Assembly (NCBI GenBank): GCA_016932255.1
Contig: JAFGDE010000014.1
Coordinates: forward strand, 1-64,000
Direction of reading: 5' to 3'
DNA from: Candidatus Saganbacteria bacterium
GTDB lineage: Bacteria; Margulisbacteria; WOR-1; O2-12-FULL-45-9
Length of the DNA: 64,000 nucleotides
Position 1 is the stretch's first letter. Every line of letters begins with the position of its first letter. The notes beneath the pieces were generated by a model. The model saw only the letters and a program-made list of their open reading frames with translations. It was not told where the DNA came from and searched no databases. The translations under genes were made by a program, and so were the position numbers. Below are positions 1 to 10,022 of this stretch, in pieces.

Positions 1-901
1 AGGGGCAGTATCTTGGCCCAATACCTTTGATCTTGCCCTGGAATAGCGGCGAGCGATTGAGATTCTTTCTAATGATGGCGTGGGTTTTCTTATTGGTCCA
101 GGTCAAGTGGCAGGGCACCTGGGGCCGGGCAAGCACTGGATTCTCAGACACGCCCTTCAACCCGTACTGTTGATATTCCCAGATAAAAGAGAACAGCGGA
201 TGTTCTTTGTCCCCGGGCTGGATAGACATTTTAGCAAAATCAATCGAACGTTTATTCAAACGAGCGGGCGTTCCGGTCTTGAGCCGGCCCAACCGCAGGC
301 CCAGCGCGGCCAGGCTCTTGGACAGACCCTTAGCCGGGAATTCACCGGCGCGGCCGGCTTCCATATGGACCATGCCGGTGTGGATCACGCCGCGCAAAAA
401 AGTGCCGGTCGTGACCACAACGGTTTTGCAACGGTATAGGACCTCGAGTTTCGTGCGGACACCGATCACTTCGATTTTTTGCGTGCGGGTCTTTCTTGTT
501 ACGATCGCTTCGACCAGGCCCTGCTTCAGGTCCAGGTTTTTTTGCTGCTCAAGCACCAGCTTCATCCGCCGGTGATAATCCTTGCGGTCCGATTGGGCGC
601 GCAGGGCATGGACCGCCGGGCCTTTGTTGGTGTTGAGCATTTTCATCTGCAGGAAAGTCAGGTCAGTAGCCAGGCCGATCTCGCCGCCGAGGGCATCGGT
701 CTCACGGATCAGCTGTGATTTCGCCGGTCCGCCCATGGCCGGGTTGCAGGACATGAAAGCGACCGTGTCGATGTTCATGGTTAATAGCAGTGTCTGGCAG
801 CCCAGGCGTGCCGCGGCCAGGGCGGCTTCAATGCCGGCATGGCCCGCGCCGATCACCACGACGTCATATTTCTTGCGATAGACTTGCGGGGAACTTTTCA
901 T
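1..901 (-). CDS. mnmG: tRNA uridine-5-carboxymethylaminomethyl modification enzyme MnmG/GidA (3' end outside window)
   Basis: Reverse-strand translation [76 protein letters not shown] GxGxxG and NPAMGG motifs. Confidence 0.95.
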   Translation of the reverse strand, partial: MKSSPQVYRKKYDVVVIGAGHAGIEAALAAARLGCQTLLLTMNIDTVAFMSCNPAMGGPAKSQLIRETDALGGEIGLATDLTFLQMKMLNTNKGPAVHALRAQSDRKDYHRRMKLVLEQQKNLDLKQGLVEAIVTRKTRTQKIEVIGVRTKLEVLYRCKTVVVTTGTFLRGVIHTGMVHMEAGRAGEFPAKGLSKSLAALGLRLGRLKTGTPARLNKRSIDFAKMSIQPGDKEHPLFSFIWEYQQYGLKGVSENPVLARPQVPCHLTWTNKKTHAIIRKNLNRSPLFQGKIKGIGPRYCP

Positions 902-913
902 GACGGGAAAAAC

Positions 914-1957
914 TCAGCCTCTGATGTCCCTGATGACAAAGATGATGCCGATCGTATCGCCGACGACCTTGTCTCTCAGCAGATTGGCGTTAATCAAGGA
1001 GGGCACGCGCTCGCCGTGCGGATCGATCAGCTCGGCCTCGAAGCGCAGGATCTCCTTCTTTTTATAGACGACCTCGTTGTAGAGCTGTTCATATTTTTTC
1101 GGGTTCTTGAACAGTGAGGCGAAATCGCGTGATTCCAGCTCGCAGTGGTCAACGCAGAAAAGCTTGGCCGCCTCTTCGTTGGCGAAAAGGATGTTGCCCT
1201 CGAAATCCGTAGCCAAGAGAGCGTCTGGCATAGTCTCAATTATCACATCTGCGGCGATCGAGGGAGAAACTGCGAACAAACTGTAACGCCGCATAGCCAG
1301 ATAGATGAAGAAGTTCATCACAGTAATATCGAAGACCGCGGTCGGAAAGATCGGCCTGACGCCCATGACCAGCGGCAGAACCTCGTCCGTTAACACGCCG
1401 ATCAAGAGGGGCAACAGGGAGCCGGTCGCGATGAAAAAGGCCTGCGTCTTGACGATTGGCTGGGCCGACTGTCTGCCGAAAGAAAAAAGCAGATAGATGC
1501 CCAGGAACGAATAGAAGACGGTGTGCAGGGTGAAAAGCCAATATAGCGGCGCCGGCTGGCTGACGATGCCGATCGGCCAGATCTCGTAGCGGGTATACAT
1601 CAGATTGGTCAGGCAGAACAGCAGAGAAAGCAGGCCGGGCGGCAGATAGAGGAAAACCAGGGTCCAGGGATTTTCCAGCAAGCGGTTCTTCTTGGCAAAG
1701 ATCAGTCCGAAATGAGCGAACATGGCAAAAACAAAAGCCCAGAGCGAAGTAGCGATACGGTTCAGGTCCCTGGCCAGCTCAAGGGTGAAAGCGATGCGCA
1801 GGGAATACTCAAGTATTGCGGCCAGGAAAGCGACTAAAGCGAACATGGCAAAGAACCGGGCGACCCTGTTCTCGTAGTGCCGCGTAAATATCTGAAAGCA
1901 CAGCAACAAGATAAAGAGCGATGCGGCTAATTCAAAATAAGGGAAGAGTATAGACAT
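914..1957 (-). CDS. 7TM (histidine-kinase N-terminal type) membrane sensor with PAS domain, no kinase domain
   Basis: Seven hydrophobic segments, then PAS-like 'IIETMPDALLATDFEGNILFANEEAAKLF'; ends after the PAS. Confidence 0.7.
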   Translation of the reverse strand: MSILFPYFELAASLFILLLCFQIFTRHYENRVARFFAMFALVAFLAAILEYSLRIAFTLELARDLNRIATSLWAFVFAMFAHFGLIFAKKNRLLENPWTLVFLYLPPGLLSLLFCLTNLMYTRYEIWPIGIVSQPAPLYWLFTLHTVFYSFLGIYLLFSFGRQSAQPIVKTQAFFIATGSLLPLLIGVLTDEVLPLVMGVRPIFPTAVFDITVMNFFIYLAMRRYSLFAVSPSIAADVIIETMPDALLATDFEGNILFANEEAAKLFCVDHCELESRDFASLFKNPKKYEQLYNEVVYKKKEILRFEAELIDPHGERVPSLINANLLRDKVVGDTIGIIFVIRDIRG

Positions 1958-2002
1958 TTCGCTTGAATTATAGTATATTTTTTGTGGAAGGACAAGGTTT
2001 TA

Positions 2003-2731
2003 ATGGCTAGATACAAGCGCATCCTGCTTAAACTTTCCGGCGAGGTCTTTGGCGGCCAACAAAAATACGGTATTGACCTGGAGATCCTCAAGGTCCTGGC
2101 CGAAGAGATCAAGAGCGTTAAAAAACTCGGGGTCGATATCGCCGTGGTCGTCGGCGGCGGCAATATTTTCCGCGGCGTTTCCGGCGCGGTCAAAGGCATT
2201 GACCGGGCGACTGGTGATTACATGGGCATGCTCGCCACGGTCATCAATTCGCTCGCTCTCCAGGACGCTTTGGAGCGGGCAGATGTTCCCTCCCGGGTCC
2301 AGACCGCGATCGAAATGCGCGCCATTGCCGAACCTTTTATCCGGCGCCGGGCGATCCGGCATATGGAAAAAGGCCGGGTGGTCATTCTGGCGGCCGGCAC
2401 CGGCAATCCCTACTTTTCAACCGATACGACCGCGGCCCTGCGCGCGGCCGAGCTCGATGTTGACGTAGTGCTCAAGGCGACCAAGGTCGGCGGGGTCTAT
2501 GATAAAGACCCCATGGTCCATAAAGACGCGAAAAAGTTCAAAAAACTCTCGCACATGACCCTGATCCAGCGGCGGCTGCGCGTTCTGGATACGACCGCAG
2601 CTTCCCTGTGCATGGAGAATCGCATACCGATCATCGTGCTTGACCTGACAGCATCGGGCAGCATCAAGAAAGCGGTCCAGGGCAGAGAGGTCGGCACTTT
2701 AATCACCGTTGATAAAAAAGGAGGAGGCTAG
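2003..2731 (+). CDS. pyrH: UMP kinase
   Basis: [18 protein letters not shown]...[10 protein letters not shown]...[11 protein letters not shown]; followed by frr. Confidence 0.96.
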   Translation: MARYKRILLKLSGEVFGGQQKYGIDLEILKVLAEEIKSVKKLGVDIAVVVGGGNIFRGVSGAVKGIDRATGDYMGMLATVINSLALQDALERADVPSRVQTAIEMRAIAEPFIRRRAIRHMEKGRVVILAAGTGNPYFSTDTTAALRAAELDVDVVLKATKVGGVYDKDPMVHKDAKKFKKLSHMTLIQRRLRVLDTTAASLCMENRIPIIVLDLTASGSIKKAVQGREVGTLITVDKKGGG

Positions 2732-2734
2732 GCT

Positions 2735-3289
2735 ATGCAGGACGCGATCAAAGAAAGTGAAGCGAAAATGAAAAAAGCCGTGGACGTGCTGAAAAAGAAC
2801 TTCAGCGCTGTCAGGACGGGCCGGGCCAACCCGGCACTGTTGGACCATATTAATGTCGAATATTACGGCACAGAGGTCCCGCTCAAACAAATAGCCTCTA
2901 TTGCTGTGCCGGAGCCCCGCCAGCTGCTGGTCACGCCTTTTGATAAGACCGCTGCGCCGGCGATAGAGAAGGCCGTTCAAGCCTCTGATCTGGGCATCAA
3001 TCCTAAACGAGAAGCGGCCGCGATCCGCCTGATGCTGCCGGAGCCTTCCGAGGAGCGCCGCAAGGAACTGGTCAAAGTCATCAAGAAAGAGGCCGAGGAT
3101 GCTAAAGTAGCGATCCGCAATGTCCGGCGCGAAGCCAATGACACGCTCAAGAAGCAGAAGTCGGACAAGGCCATCACCGAGGATGACGAAAAGACCCTGG
3201 ACAAAAAGGTCCAGGACCTGACCAACAAGTTCTGCGCAGAGGTTGATTCCCTGACCTCAGGCAAAGAAAAAGAGGTCATGGAGGTCTAA
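2735..3289 (+). CDS. frr: Ribosome recycling factor
   Basis: KNFSAVRTGRANPALLDHINVEYYG...; pyrH-frr synteny. Confidence 0.97.
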   Translation: MQDAIKESEAKMKKAVDVLKKNFSAVRTGRANPALLDHINVEYYGTEVPLKQIASIAVPEPRQLLVTPFDKTAAPAIEKAVQASDLGINPKREAAAIRLMLPEPSEERRKELVKVIKKEAEDAKVAIRNVRREANDTLKKQKSDKAITEDDEKTLDKKVQDLTNKFCAEVDSLTSGKEKEVMEV

Positions 3290-3290
3290 G

Positions 3291-3998
3291 CTGGACCCTC
3301 AGAACATCCCCCAACATATCGCAGTGATAATGGACGGCAACGGCCGCTGGGCCAAGGCCAAAGGACTGCCCAGGATCGCCGGGCACCGGGAGGGAGCCGA
3401 GTCTCTGCGCGCGGTGCTTAAGGCCTGCGCGGAATTTGGCGTTAAATACCTGACTGTTTATGCCTTTTCCACTGAGAACTGGCGCCGGCCGGACGAGGAA
3501 GTTGAATTTCTCATGGAGCTGTTTTCCAATACGATCGATAATGAGATCGACGAGCTGATGGAGAACAAGGTCAAGCTGCACTTTCTGGGCAGGCTGGACC
3601 GATTCTCAGATGAACTGCGCAAGAAAATGTCGGCCTCCACGGCCAAGACCAAAGGCAACGACCGGATCACGCTCAATGTCATGGTCAACTATGGCGGCCG
3701 CGCTGAGATCGTGGATGCGGTGAACGAGCTTTTGAGCAGCAAAAAAAAGGTCACAGAGCAGGATATCCAGGACCATTTATATACCAGAAATGTCCCTGAC
3801 CCGGACCTGCTGATCAGGACGGCTTCGGAAATGCGCGTATCCAATTTTCTGCTCTGGCAGATCGCTTATGCTGAGCTGTTCGTCACGCCAACGCTTTGGC
3901 CGGATTTCCGGAGGAACCAACTGAAAGAGGCGATCGAGGATTATCAGAAACGCGTTAGGAAGTTCGGCCAAACCGAGGAGCAGGTCAATGCTGGCTAG
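3291..3998 (+). CDS. uppS: Isoprenyl transferase (undecaprenyl diphosphate synthase); start probably CTG at 3291
   Basis: HIAVIMDGNGRWAKAKGLPRIAGHREG; conserved residues upstream of the GTG at 3324 used in the ORF track. Confidence 0.9.
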   Translation: MDPQNIPQHIAVIMDGNGRWAKAKGLPRIAGHREGAESLRAVLKACAEFGVKYLTVYAFSTENWRRPDEEVEFLMELFSNTIDNEIDELMENKVKLHFLGRLDRFSDELRKKMSASTAKTKGNDRITLNVMVNYGGRAEIVDAVNELLSSKKKVTEQDIQDHLYTRNVPDPDLLIRTASEMRVSNFLLWQIAYAELFVTPTLWPDFRRNQLKEAIEDYQKRVRKFGQTEEQVNAG

Positions 3999-4788
3999 GA
4001 TACTGACCACCTTAGTGACTTTACCGATAATCATTGCCTGTGTATATTTCGGCGGAATCGCTTTTCTCTTGCTGGTCCTGCTGCTGGCCATGATCTCGAT
4101 CAACGAGTTTTACAACATGATGAAGAAAAAAGATTTCCATCCAGCCTATTGGGTGGGAAACTTCTTTACCATCTTCTTTATAGTCTTTGCTTACTATGCC
4201 CTAAAGAAACACTGGGAGCCGGCACACTCGGCTATGCTGACAGGCGCAGCCATCATGACCATGGTCTCGACCCTGTTCCTCAAGCGGCCTAAAGAGGCGA
4301 TCGTTGATATTGCGGTCACGCTTTTCGGCATGATCTATATCGGTTGGTTCTTCAGCTACTTCCTGTTCATCAGGTCGCTGACCGAGCGGGGCGGCTATCT
4401 GCTCTTTCTCATGGGCACGATCTGGGCGCTGGACATTGTTGCCTATCTTATCGGCTCGGCCATCGGCAAACACAAGCTTTTCCCGTCGGTCTCACCCAAA
4501 AAGAGCATTGAAGGCGCGATCGCCGGGTTTGTGGTCGGCCTGGTGGCCGCGGGGATCTTTGGCTTCTATGCCGGCTTTGATCTGACACATTCTCTGATCC
4601 TGGGTGCGATCATCGGTGTTGTTGCCCAGCTGAGCGACCTGATCGAATCCCTGATCAAGCGCGACGCCGGAGTCAAGGACTCATCCGCGCTGGTCCCGGG
4701 CCATGGCGGCGTGCTTGACCGTATGGACAGCTTTATCCTGACCGCGCCGGTGGTCTATTATTATCTGGTCTGGGTCATATTAAAATAA
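3988..4788 (+). CDS. cdsA: Phosphatidate cytidylyltransferase
   Basis: Polytopic protein with C-terminal CDP-alcohol signature 'SDLIESLIKRDAGVKDSSALVPGHGGVLDRMDS'. Confidence 0.95.
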   Translation: MLARILTTLVTLPIIIACVYFGGIAFLLLVLLLAMISINEFYNMMKKKDFHPAYWVGNFFTIFFIVFAYYALKKHWEPAHSAMLTGAAIMTMVSTLFLKRPKEAIVDIAVTLFGMIYIGWFFSYFLFIRSLTERGGYLLFLMGTIWALDIVAYLIGSAIGKHKLFPSVSPKKSIEGAIAGFVVGLVAAGIFGFYAGFDLTHSLILGAIIGVVAQLSDLIESLIKRDAGVKDSSALVPGHGGVLDRMDSFILTAPVVYYYLVWVILK

Positions 4789-4794
4789 CGTAAA

Positions 4795-5634
4795 ATGAAA
4801 AACTCAAAACTACAAATTAAAACCAGAAAACTTGTAAAAGAAGCATTGCTTGAGGATGTTGGCGCCGGTGACGTTACAACGATGAGCATCGCTGATTCGG
4901 TAACGCCGACCGAAGCGGTCATCGCCGCTAAAGAGACGGGCGTGATCGCGGGCCTTGAAGCCGCCCGGGAAGTCTTTCGGCAAGTCGATAAAAGAGCGCG
5001 TTTCCGGCCCTTGATCAAAGACGGCGGCCGCGTCAAGTCCGGCAAAGTCATCGCCCGGGTTTACGGCCCGGCCCCATCTTTGTTGATCGCAGAAAGAACA
5101 GCGCTAAACTTTTTGCAGCGACTGTCCGGCATCGCCTCGCAAACCAGCTTGTTCGTTGCTAAAGTTAAAGGCACAAGAGCCAAGATCTTGGACACCAGAA
5201 AAACAACTCCCGGCCTGCGTCTCCTGGAAAAGGCCGCGGTCAAAGCAGGGGGAGGGACCAATCACCGGATAGGATTGTATGACGCGATCCTGATCAAAGA
5301 CAACCACATTGCTATGGCAGGCGGTGTGGCTGAGGCGATCCGCAGGGCGCGGGCCAAAAGCAAAATGCCGGTCGAGATCGAGGCCAAGACCATCGCTCAG
5401 GTCAAACAAGCGATCAAAGCCAAGGCTGACAGAATTCTTCTGGATAATATGAGCCTAAAAAACCTGCGCCGCGCGGTCAAGCTCTGCAAAAAAGCGCAGA
5501 TCAAAACAGAAGCCTCCGGCGGAGTCGGCTTAAAGACCGTGCGAGCGATCGCTAAGACCGGCGTTGACTTTATCTCGGTCGGCGCGCTGACCCATTCAGC
5601 CAAGGCCCTCGATCTCAGCCTGAAAATTATTTAG
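4795..5634 (+). CDS. nadC: Nicotinate-nucleotide pyrophosphorylase (carboxylating)
   Basis: LLEDVGAGDVTT...TALNFLQRLSGIAS...DTRKTTPGLR...DNHI. Confidence 0.96.
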   Translation: MKNSKLQIKTRKLVKEALLEDVGAGDVTTMSIADSVTPTEAVIAAKETGVIAGLEAAREVFRQVDKRARFRPLIKDGGRVKSGKVIARVYGPAPSLLIAERTALNFLQRLSGIASQTSLFVAKVKGTRAKILDTRKTTPGLRLLEKAAVKAGGGTNHRIGLYDAILIKDNHIAMAGGVAEAIRRARAKSKMPVEIEAKTIAQVKQAIKAKADRILLDNMSLKNLRRAVKLCKKAQIKTEASGGVGLKTVRAIAKTGVDFISVGALTHSAKALDLSLKII

Positions 5635-5659
5635 CAACAGCGACTGAACGTCGCTGTTG
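5635..5659. repeat. Perfect 10-bp-stem hairpin CAACAGCGAC-TGAAC-GTCGCTGTTG
   Basis: Direct inspection; starts immediately after the nadC stop codon. Confidence 0.85.
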
Positions 5660-5665
5660 TCCCCA

Positions 5666-5693
5666 GGAACCGCGGCGTTCAGCTGTAGGTTCC
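5666..5693. repeat. 28-nt dispersed hairpin repeat, copy A: GGAACCGCGGCGTTCAGCTGTAGGTTCC
   Basis: 23/28 identical to 42961-42988; GGAACC/GGTTCC outer arms. Confidence 0.75.
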
Positions 5694-5712
5694 GCAAAGT
5701 TGCCATATCTGT

Positions 5713-5718
5713 TATAAT
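5713..5718 (+). promoter_or_regulatory. -10 box TATAAT 9 nt before the helicase ATG (leaderless candidate)
   Basis: TATAAT-ggttctgtc-ATG. Confidence 0.55.
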
Positions 5719-5727
5719 GGTTCTGTC

Positions 5728-7815
5728 ATGCCCCACAAGTACGTATTAAAATCCCACTTTGGCGGCGATAAGAATTACCGCATTGACTATGCGAATGAGC
5801 TGACCGAAGAGCAATTGCCGGTCGTTACCGCAAAAGGCGGTCCGATGCTGGTCATTGCTGGTGCTGGCTCCGGCAAGACGCGCACGGTCACTTACCGCGT
5901 GGCTTATCTGGTCGAGTCCGGCGTGCCGCTGGACAGGATCCTGCTGGTTACTTTTACCAACAAGGCGGCGCGCGAGATGCTTTCCAGGGTCGAGCTTTTG
6001 CTCAAGCGCGATGTCAAAGGCATCTGCGGCGGCACGTTCCATCATGTCGGCAATTTAATGCTGCGCCGCCACGCGGATAAAGTCGGTTCCAACTCTAACT
6101 ACACGATTCTTGACCGGGCTGACGCCAAAGACCTGCTCGATTCCTGCATTGGTGAGGCCAATATCGACACAAAAACCAGGCGTTTTCCAAAAGCGGACGC
6201 GATCCTTTCGATCATTGGTTTGTCAGTCAACACCGGCCGCAACATTACCGATGTCATTGCCTATAATTATCCGCAATTCGAATCGTTAACCGATGAGATC
6301 GAAGGACTGGCCAAGCTCTATCACGACCGCAAGCGCAAACACGACATGATGGATTTCGACGATCTGTTGTGCCTCTGGCTCAAACTGCTGTCCGAGAACG
6401 CAGATGTCGCGGAGAAATACTCAAGAAAATTCCAGCACGTGCTGGTCGATGAATACCAGGACACGAACCTGATCCAGGCCAAGATCATTGACATCCTGGC
6501 GTCGCACCACCGCAACCTGACGGTCGTGGGCGACGATTCCCAGTCGATCTATTCTTTCCGCGGAGCGCATTTCAAGAACATCATGAAATTCCCCAAGGTC
6601 TACCCGGACGCCAAAGTGTTCAAGCTCGAGCTGAACCACCGCTCAACCCCGGAGATACTCAGCCTGGCCAATGAATCGATCGCTCTAGCCGGGGAAAAAT
6701 TCGATAAAGAACTGCGGGCCAACCGGCAGAGTGGCCAAAAGCCCGTGCTGGTGCCTCTGGCCACGGTCCACGAGCAAGCTGACTTTGTCGCCCAGCGGAT
6801 GCTTGAACTGCGCGAAGAGGGCCATTCATTGAATGACATGGCTGTGCTGTACCGCTCCCATTATCAGTCTATGGAAATACAAATGGAGCTGACCAAGCGC
6901 GGCATTCCTTTTGAGATCCGCTCGGGACTGCGCTTTTTTGAAGAGGCTCATATCAAAGATGTGCTGGCGCACTTAAAGATATTCCATAATCCCAGGGATG
7001 AGATCTCCTGGGGCAGGGCGCTCAAACTGCTGGAGCGGATCGGTCCGCGCACAGCGGAAAAGATATTCCAATTGATCAACCAGAGCCCCAGACCGCTTGA
7101 GGAAATTTTCTCCGAAACAATAGCCAAGCAAGTGCCGCGCGGCGGCGAACGCGCCTTCAAAGCCTTCCTTGAATTGTTAAAGCAGTTGGGCGAGCATGTT
7201 GACCAGCCAGCCGAGATGATCCGGGTTATTTCAGGATCGAATTATGCCGAGTATTTAAAGAACCAGTATCCCAACTGGCGCGAACGCTTAGAGGATCTTG
7301 AACAATTAGGCAGCTACTCTATCCAGTTCAAGGACCTTGAGGAATTACTCTCCGCCCTGGCCCTGGTCTCAGGCATCGAATCAGAGAATATTGTTGAGGG
7401 AGAAGAAGGCGATTCCGAGGCCTGCGTGCTTTCAACCGTTCATCAAGCCAAAGGCCTTGAGTGGAAGATCGTTTTTGTGGTCTGGCTGGCTGACGGCCGC
7501 TTCCCGTCCTACTTAAGTTTTGGTAAAGAAGAAGAAATGGAAGAAGAGCGCCGCTTGTTCTATGTGGCGGTCACCCGGGCCAAGGACGAACTGTATCTGT
7601 CCTATCCAATGATCTACTCAGGCTATGAAGGCCAGGTGCTGATGAAGACCTCCCGCTATCTTGAAGAAGTTCCGGAGGGCCTGTTCGATAAATGGGAGAT
7701 CGAGAACGAAGAGGAAGAAACGATCGACCTATCAGGTTTTCACGAAACCAAGGTCCGCGACCGCGATGACGGCTTTCAGGCTATCAGCTTGAATGATCTG
7801 GACTTTATGAAGTGA
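5728..7815 (+). CDS. UvrD/PcrA/Rep-family ATP-dependent DNA helicase
   Basis: AGAGSGKTRT Walker A, DEYQDTN, VGDDSQSIYSFRGA, STVHQAKGLEW, LFYVAVTRAKDEL. Confidence 0.95.
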   Translation: MPHKYVLKSHFGGDKNYRIDYANELTEEQLPVVTAKGGPMLVIAGAGSGKTRTVTYRVAYLVESGVPLDRILLVTFTNKAAREMLSRVELLLKRDVKGICGGTFHHVGNLMLRRHADKVGSNSNYTILDRADAKDLLDSCIGEANIDTKTRRFPKADAILSIIGLSVNTGRNITDVIAYNYPQFESLTDEIEGLAKLYHDRKRKHDMMDFDDLLCLWLKLLSENADVAEKYSRKFQHVLVDEYQDTNLIQAKIIDILASHHRNLTVVGDDSQSIYSFRGAHFKNIMKFPKVYPDAKVFKLELNHRSTPEILSLANESIALAGEKFDKELRANRQSGQKPVLVPLATVHEQADFVAQRMLELREEGHSLNDMAVLYRSHYQSMEIQMELTKRGIPFEIRSGLRFFEEAHIKDVLAHLKIFHNPRDEISWGRALKLLERIGPRTAEKIFQLINQSPRPLEEIFSETIAKQVPRGGERAFKAFLELLKQLGEHVDQPAEMIRVISGSNYAEYLKNQYPNWRERLEDLEQLGSYSIQFKDLEELLSALALVSGIESENIVEGEEGDSEACVLSTVHQAKGLEWKIVFVVWLADGRFPSYLSFGKEEEMEEERRLFYVAVTRAKDELYLSYPMIYSGYEGQVLMKTSRYLEEVPEGLFDKWEIENEEEETIDLSGFHETKVRDRDDGFQAISLNDLDFMK

Positions 7816-7820
7816 TTTGT

Positions 7821-9986
7821 TTAACTGAAGGGTGCCAGGAACCATGCCATGGTCTCATAATGAGAGAGTGCCGCTTGTCCTAAACGACCATAACTGGCTT
7901 CGAACCAGTTAGCAAACTTTTGGCCAACCTGTTTTATGCCAAAGACTAGATCTGAAGCCGTGTTCTTAACTCCATTGAAGTGGCCAAGAGTATAAGCGAT
8001 CGCGGCAGTCGGAACAGCTGACCAGAACATAGCTTCCAGCCACGCGGGCTCCAGGGTGGTGAGGAACCGGTCCAGATGGGCGATCGCCGAATAGGTATTC
8101 ACCCCTGCAACAGAAAGCAAAGGAAATAGATAGCTCAACGGGAGCCTGGTTCTGGCCCCATCCTTTCTTGTCACCCGGAAATGCGCCTCCTGACCGGTCA
8201 GATAATTTTTCACCGCGCTGAATGAAGCATGGGCAAAGACGGGGAAATGACTATACATCAGCGCGCTGACCTTGATATACGACCAAGGGTCGCGAACCCC
8301 TTGAGTCTGAAAAGTTGTCTTAGCCGCGTTGGATAAAAGACAATAATACAGCAGCGGGACGGCTATGCTGGCTGAAGGGAACGCGACCCCAAAATGAGCG
8401 AGCAGCGGCGAAAATGAGATCAGGCCTAAACTGGCCCCGGCGATCGGGCTGATCGCCTTATATAAATAGTCCATTCCTTCTAGACTGAACGGTGACATCC
8501 GGCCGGAAGCGAACGCCGGCAGGGTGTGTTTCAAGGTGTTCTCGATCGAGCCTTCCGCGTAACGCCAGAAAGTCCCGTAATGATCGCCCAAACTGGCGAC
8601 AGGATCTCCCTCAGCCAGCGGCCGGGGGATATAATAACTGTTATAACCACGCTCGATAAAACGTAGTGTCAAGGCGAGGTCCTCGGTCACTGTGTCGGTC
8701 GGGAAATAATCGACCTCTCCGCTATCGCGGGTGGTCGCGACTTCTCTTAAGGTTGAAACACGAATAATTGAGTTGCAACCGCCGAACAGGACCCGGGCTG
8801 AATGGGCCACGCCGCGGTTGATCTGCTGCCAGGAAGAAGACATTAAAGCGGCATTGGCCTGCTCGACCGTATTCCCTTGGTCCAAGGCGAAGTTCTGGGG
8901 GGTCATCACATAAGCCGTTTGTTCATCCCTGACCAACAAAGGAACGGTTTCTTCCAGAAATTCCGGTCTCAGCCGGTAATCGGCATCGGTTATCAATACG
9001 ATCTCTGAGTCCAGATAGCCAGAGCCAGCAAAAGTCCGGCCATGAGCATAGTTAAGAAAAGCATTGATATTATCCGCTTTATTTAGCTTCTGGTTGGCAA
9101 CCTCAGGGTAATTCTTGCGGGAAAAAACTTTATAGCGCTCGCGGCCGGAAAACTCGGTTTCGAACATCGCCAATACTTCCCGGTAATTCTCTGAATCGGG
9201 ACGGGAATCAAGCAGCAAAACGATCTCATAATTTGTGTAATTCAATTCTCCAGCAGCCTGAAGGGTGCGGCGCAGAACATCAACAGGCTCGTTATAGGCC
9301 GGGATCAACACCGAAACAGAAGGCCCCTCCGCCCCCTGGACCGCCGCTCTTTCTGCCGGGGAGATCTCCGGCTCTTTATAATGGACTGAATCAGCCACGA
9401 ACTTCTGTTTCAATACATTAATACTAGCGTAGACGATTGAACAGAAAACCAGGATGCTCGAGCAGACCAGGTCAACAAAATCAAAACAACCCACGGAAAG
9501 CGCCAGGGTTCCAAGTTTATATGCGGCATAGCCGAGCCCGGCATAGAGAGCGGCCAAAGCGTTCATTCTCATGACTTGTTGAGCATTGCGTGTCTTGATC
9601 TCTGGCAATGATTGTTCGGCCAGCCGACCGGGGTCGTCCAGTTGGAATCCGTCTCCTACAGCCAGCCGACCGCGGCTGATCCCCGACAATTGCTCATAAG
9701 AAAGAGAGCCAGATATTGTTATCTTGCTAACGGCTTGTTCAAGAAATGCTTCGATCAATAAAAGGTTGGTTGAGACCTTGTTGGCGTGGTCGATAAAGAT
9801 GCCGTCAGGCTTGATTTCCAGCAAGCCAGGAACGGTCGTATGCTGGGCCAACTGGGCCAGGCCCCGGCTGAGGCCGACCCGGTAATTTCTGTTGATCCCT
9901 CTAGCCAGATAACCAAGACCGTTCAATCCCCGGTTGATAACACGGTTATTGGCGCAGGTTCTAAGTATCGCAGCTCTTACTTCCAA
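7821..9986 (-). CDS. Family 2 glycosyltransferase, cellulose-synthase-like membrane processive GT (TTG start)
   Basis: VSVLIPAYNE, DADYRL, TEDLALTLR, FWRYAEGS; multiple TM segments; no recognisable PilZ. Confidence 0.85.
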   Translation of the reverse strand: MEVRAAILRTCANNRVINRGLNGLGYLARGINRNYRVGLSRGLAQLAQHTTVPGLLEIKPDGIFIDHANKVSTNLLLIEAFLEQAVSKITISGSLSYEQLSGISRGRLAVGDGFQLDDPGRLAEQSLPEIKTRNAQQVMRMNALAALYAGLGYAAYKLGTLALSVGCFDFVDLVCSSILVFCSIVYASINVLKQKFVADSVHYKEPEISPAERAAVQGAEGPSVSVLIPAYNEPVDVLRRTLQAAGELNYTNYEIVLLLDSRPDSENYREVLAMFETEFSGRERYKVFSRKNYPEVANQKLNKADNINAFLNYAHGRTFAGSGYLDSEIVLITDADYRLRPEFLEETVPLLVRDEQTAYVMTPQNFALDQGNTVEQANAALMSSSWQQINRGVAHSARVLFGGCNSIIRVSTLREVATTRDSGEVDYFPTDTVTEDLALTLRFIERGYNSYYIPRPLAEGDPVASLGDHYGTFWRYAEGSIENTLKHTLPAFASGRMSPFSLEGMDYLYKAISPIAGASLGLISFSPLLAHFGVAFPSASIAVPLLYYCLLSNAAKTTFQTQGVRDPWSYIKVSALMYSHFPVFAHASFSAVKNYLTGQEAHFRVTRKDGARTRLPLSYLFPLLSVAGVNTYSAIAHLDRFLTTLEPAWLEAMFWSAVPTAAIAYTLGHFNGVKNTASDLVFGIKQVGQKFANWFEASYGRLGQAALSHYETMAWFLAPFS

Positions 9987-10022
9987 GGCTGTCCCCCTTA
10001 TGCGTCAAAGCGCATTAACTGG

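Noticed and set aside
80-1117. Plus-strand ORFs 80-439, 207-575, 479-718, 582-881, 839-1117
   Set aside because: Shadows of mnmG and the 7TM-PAS gene on the minus strand.
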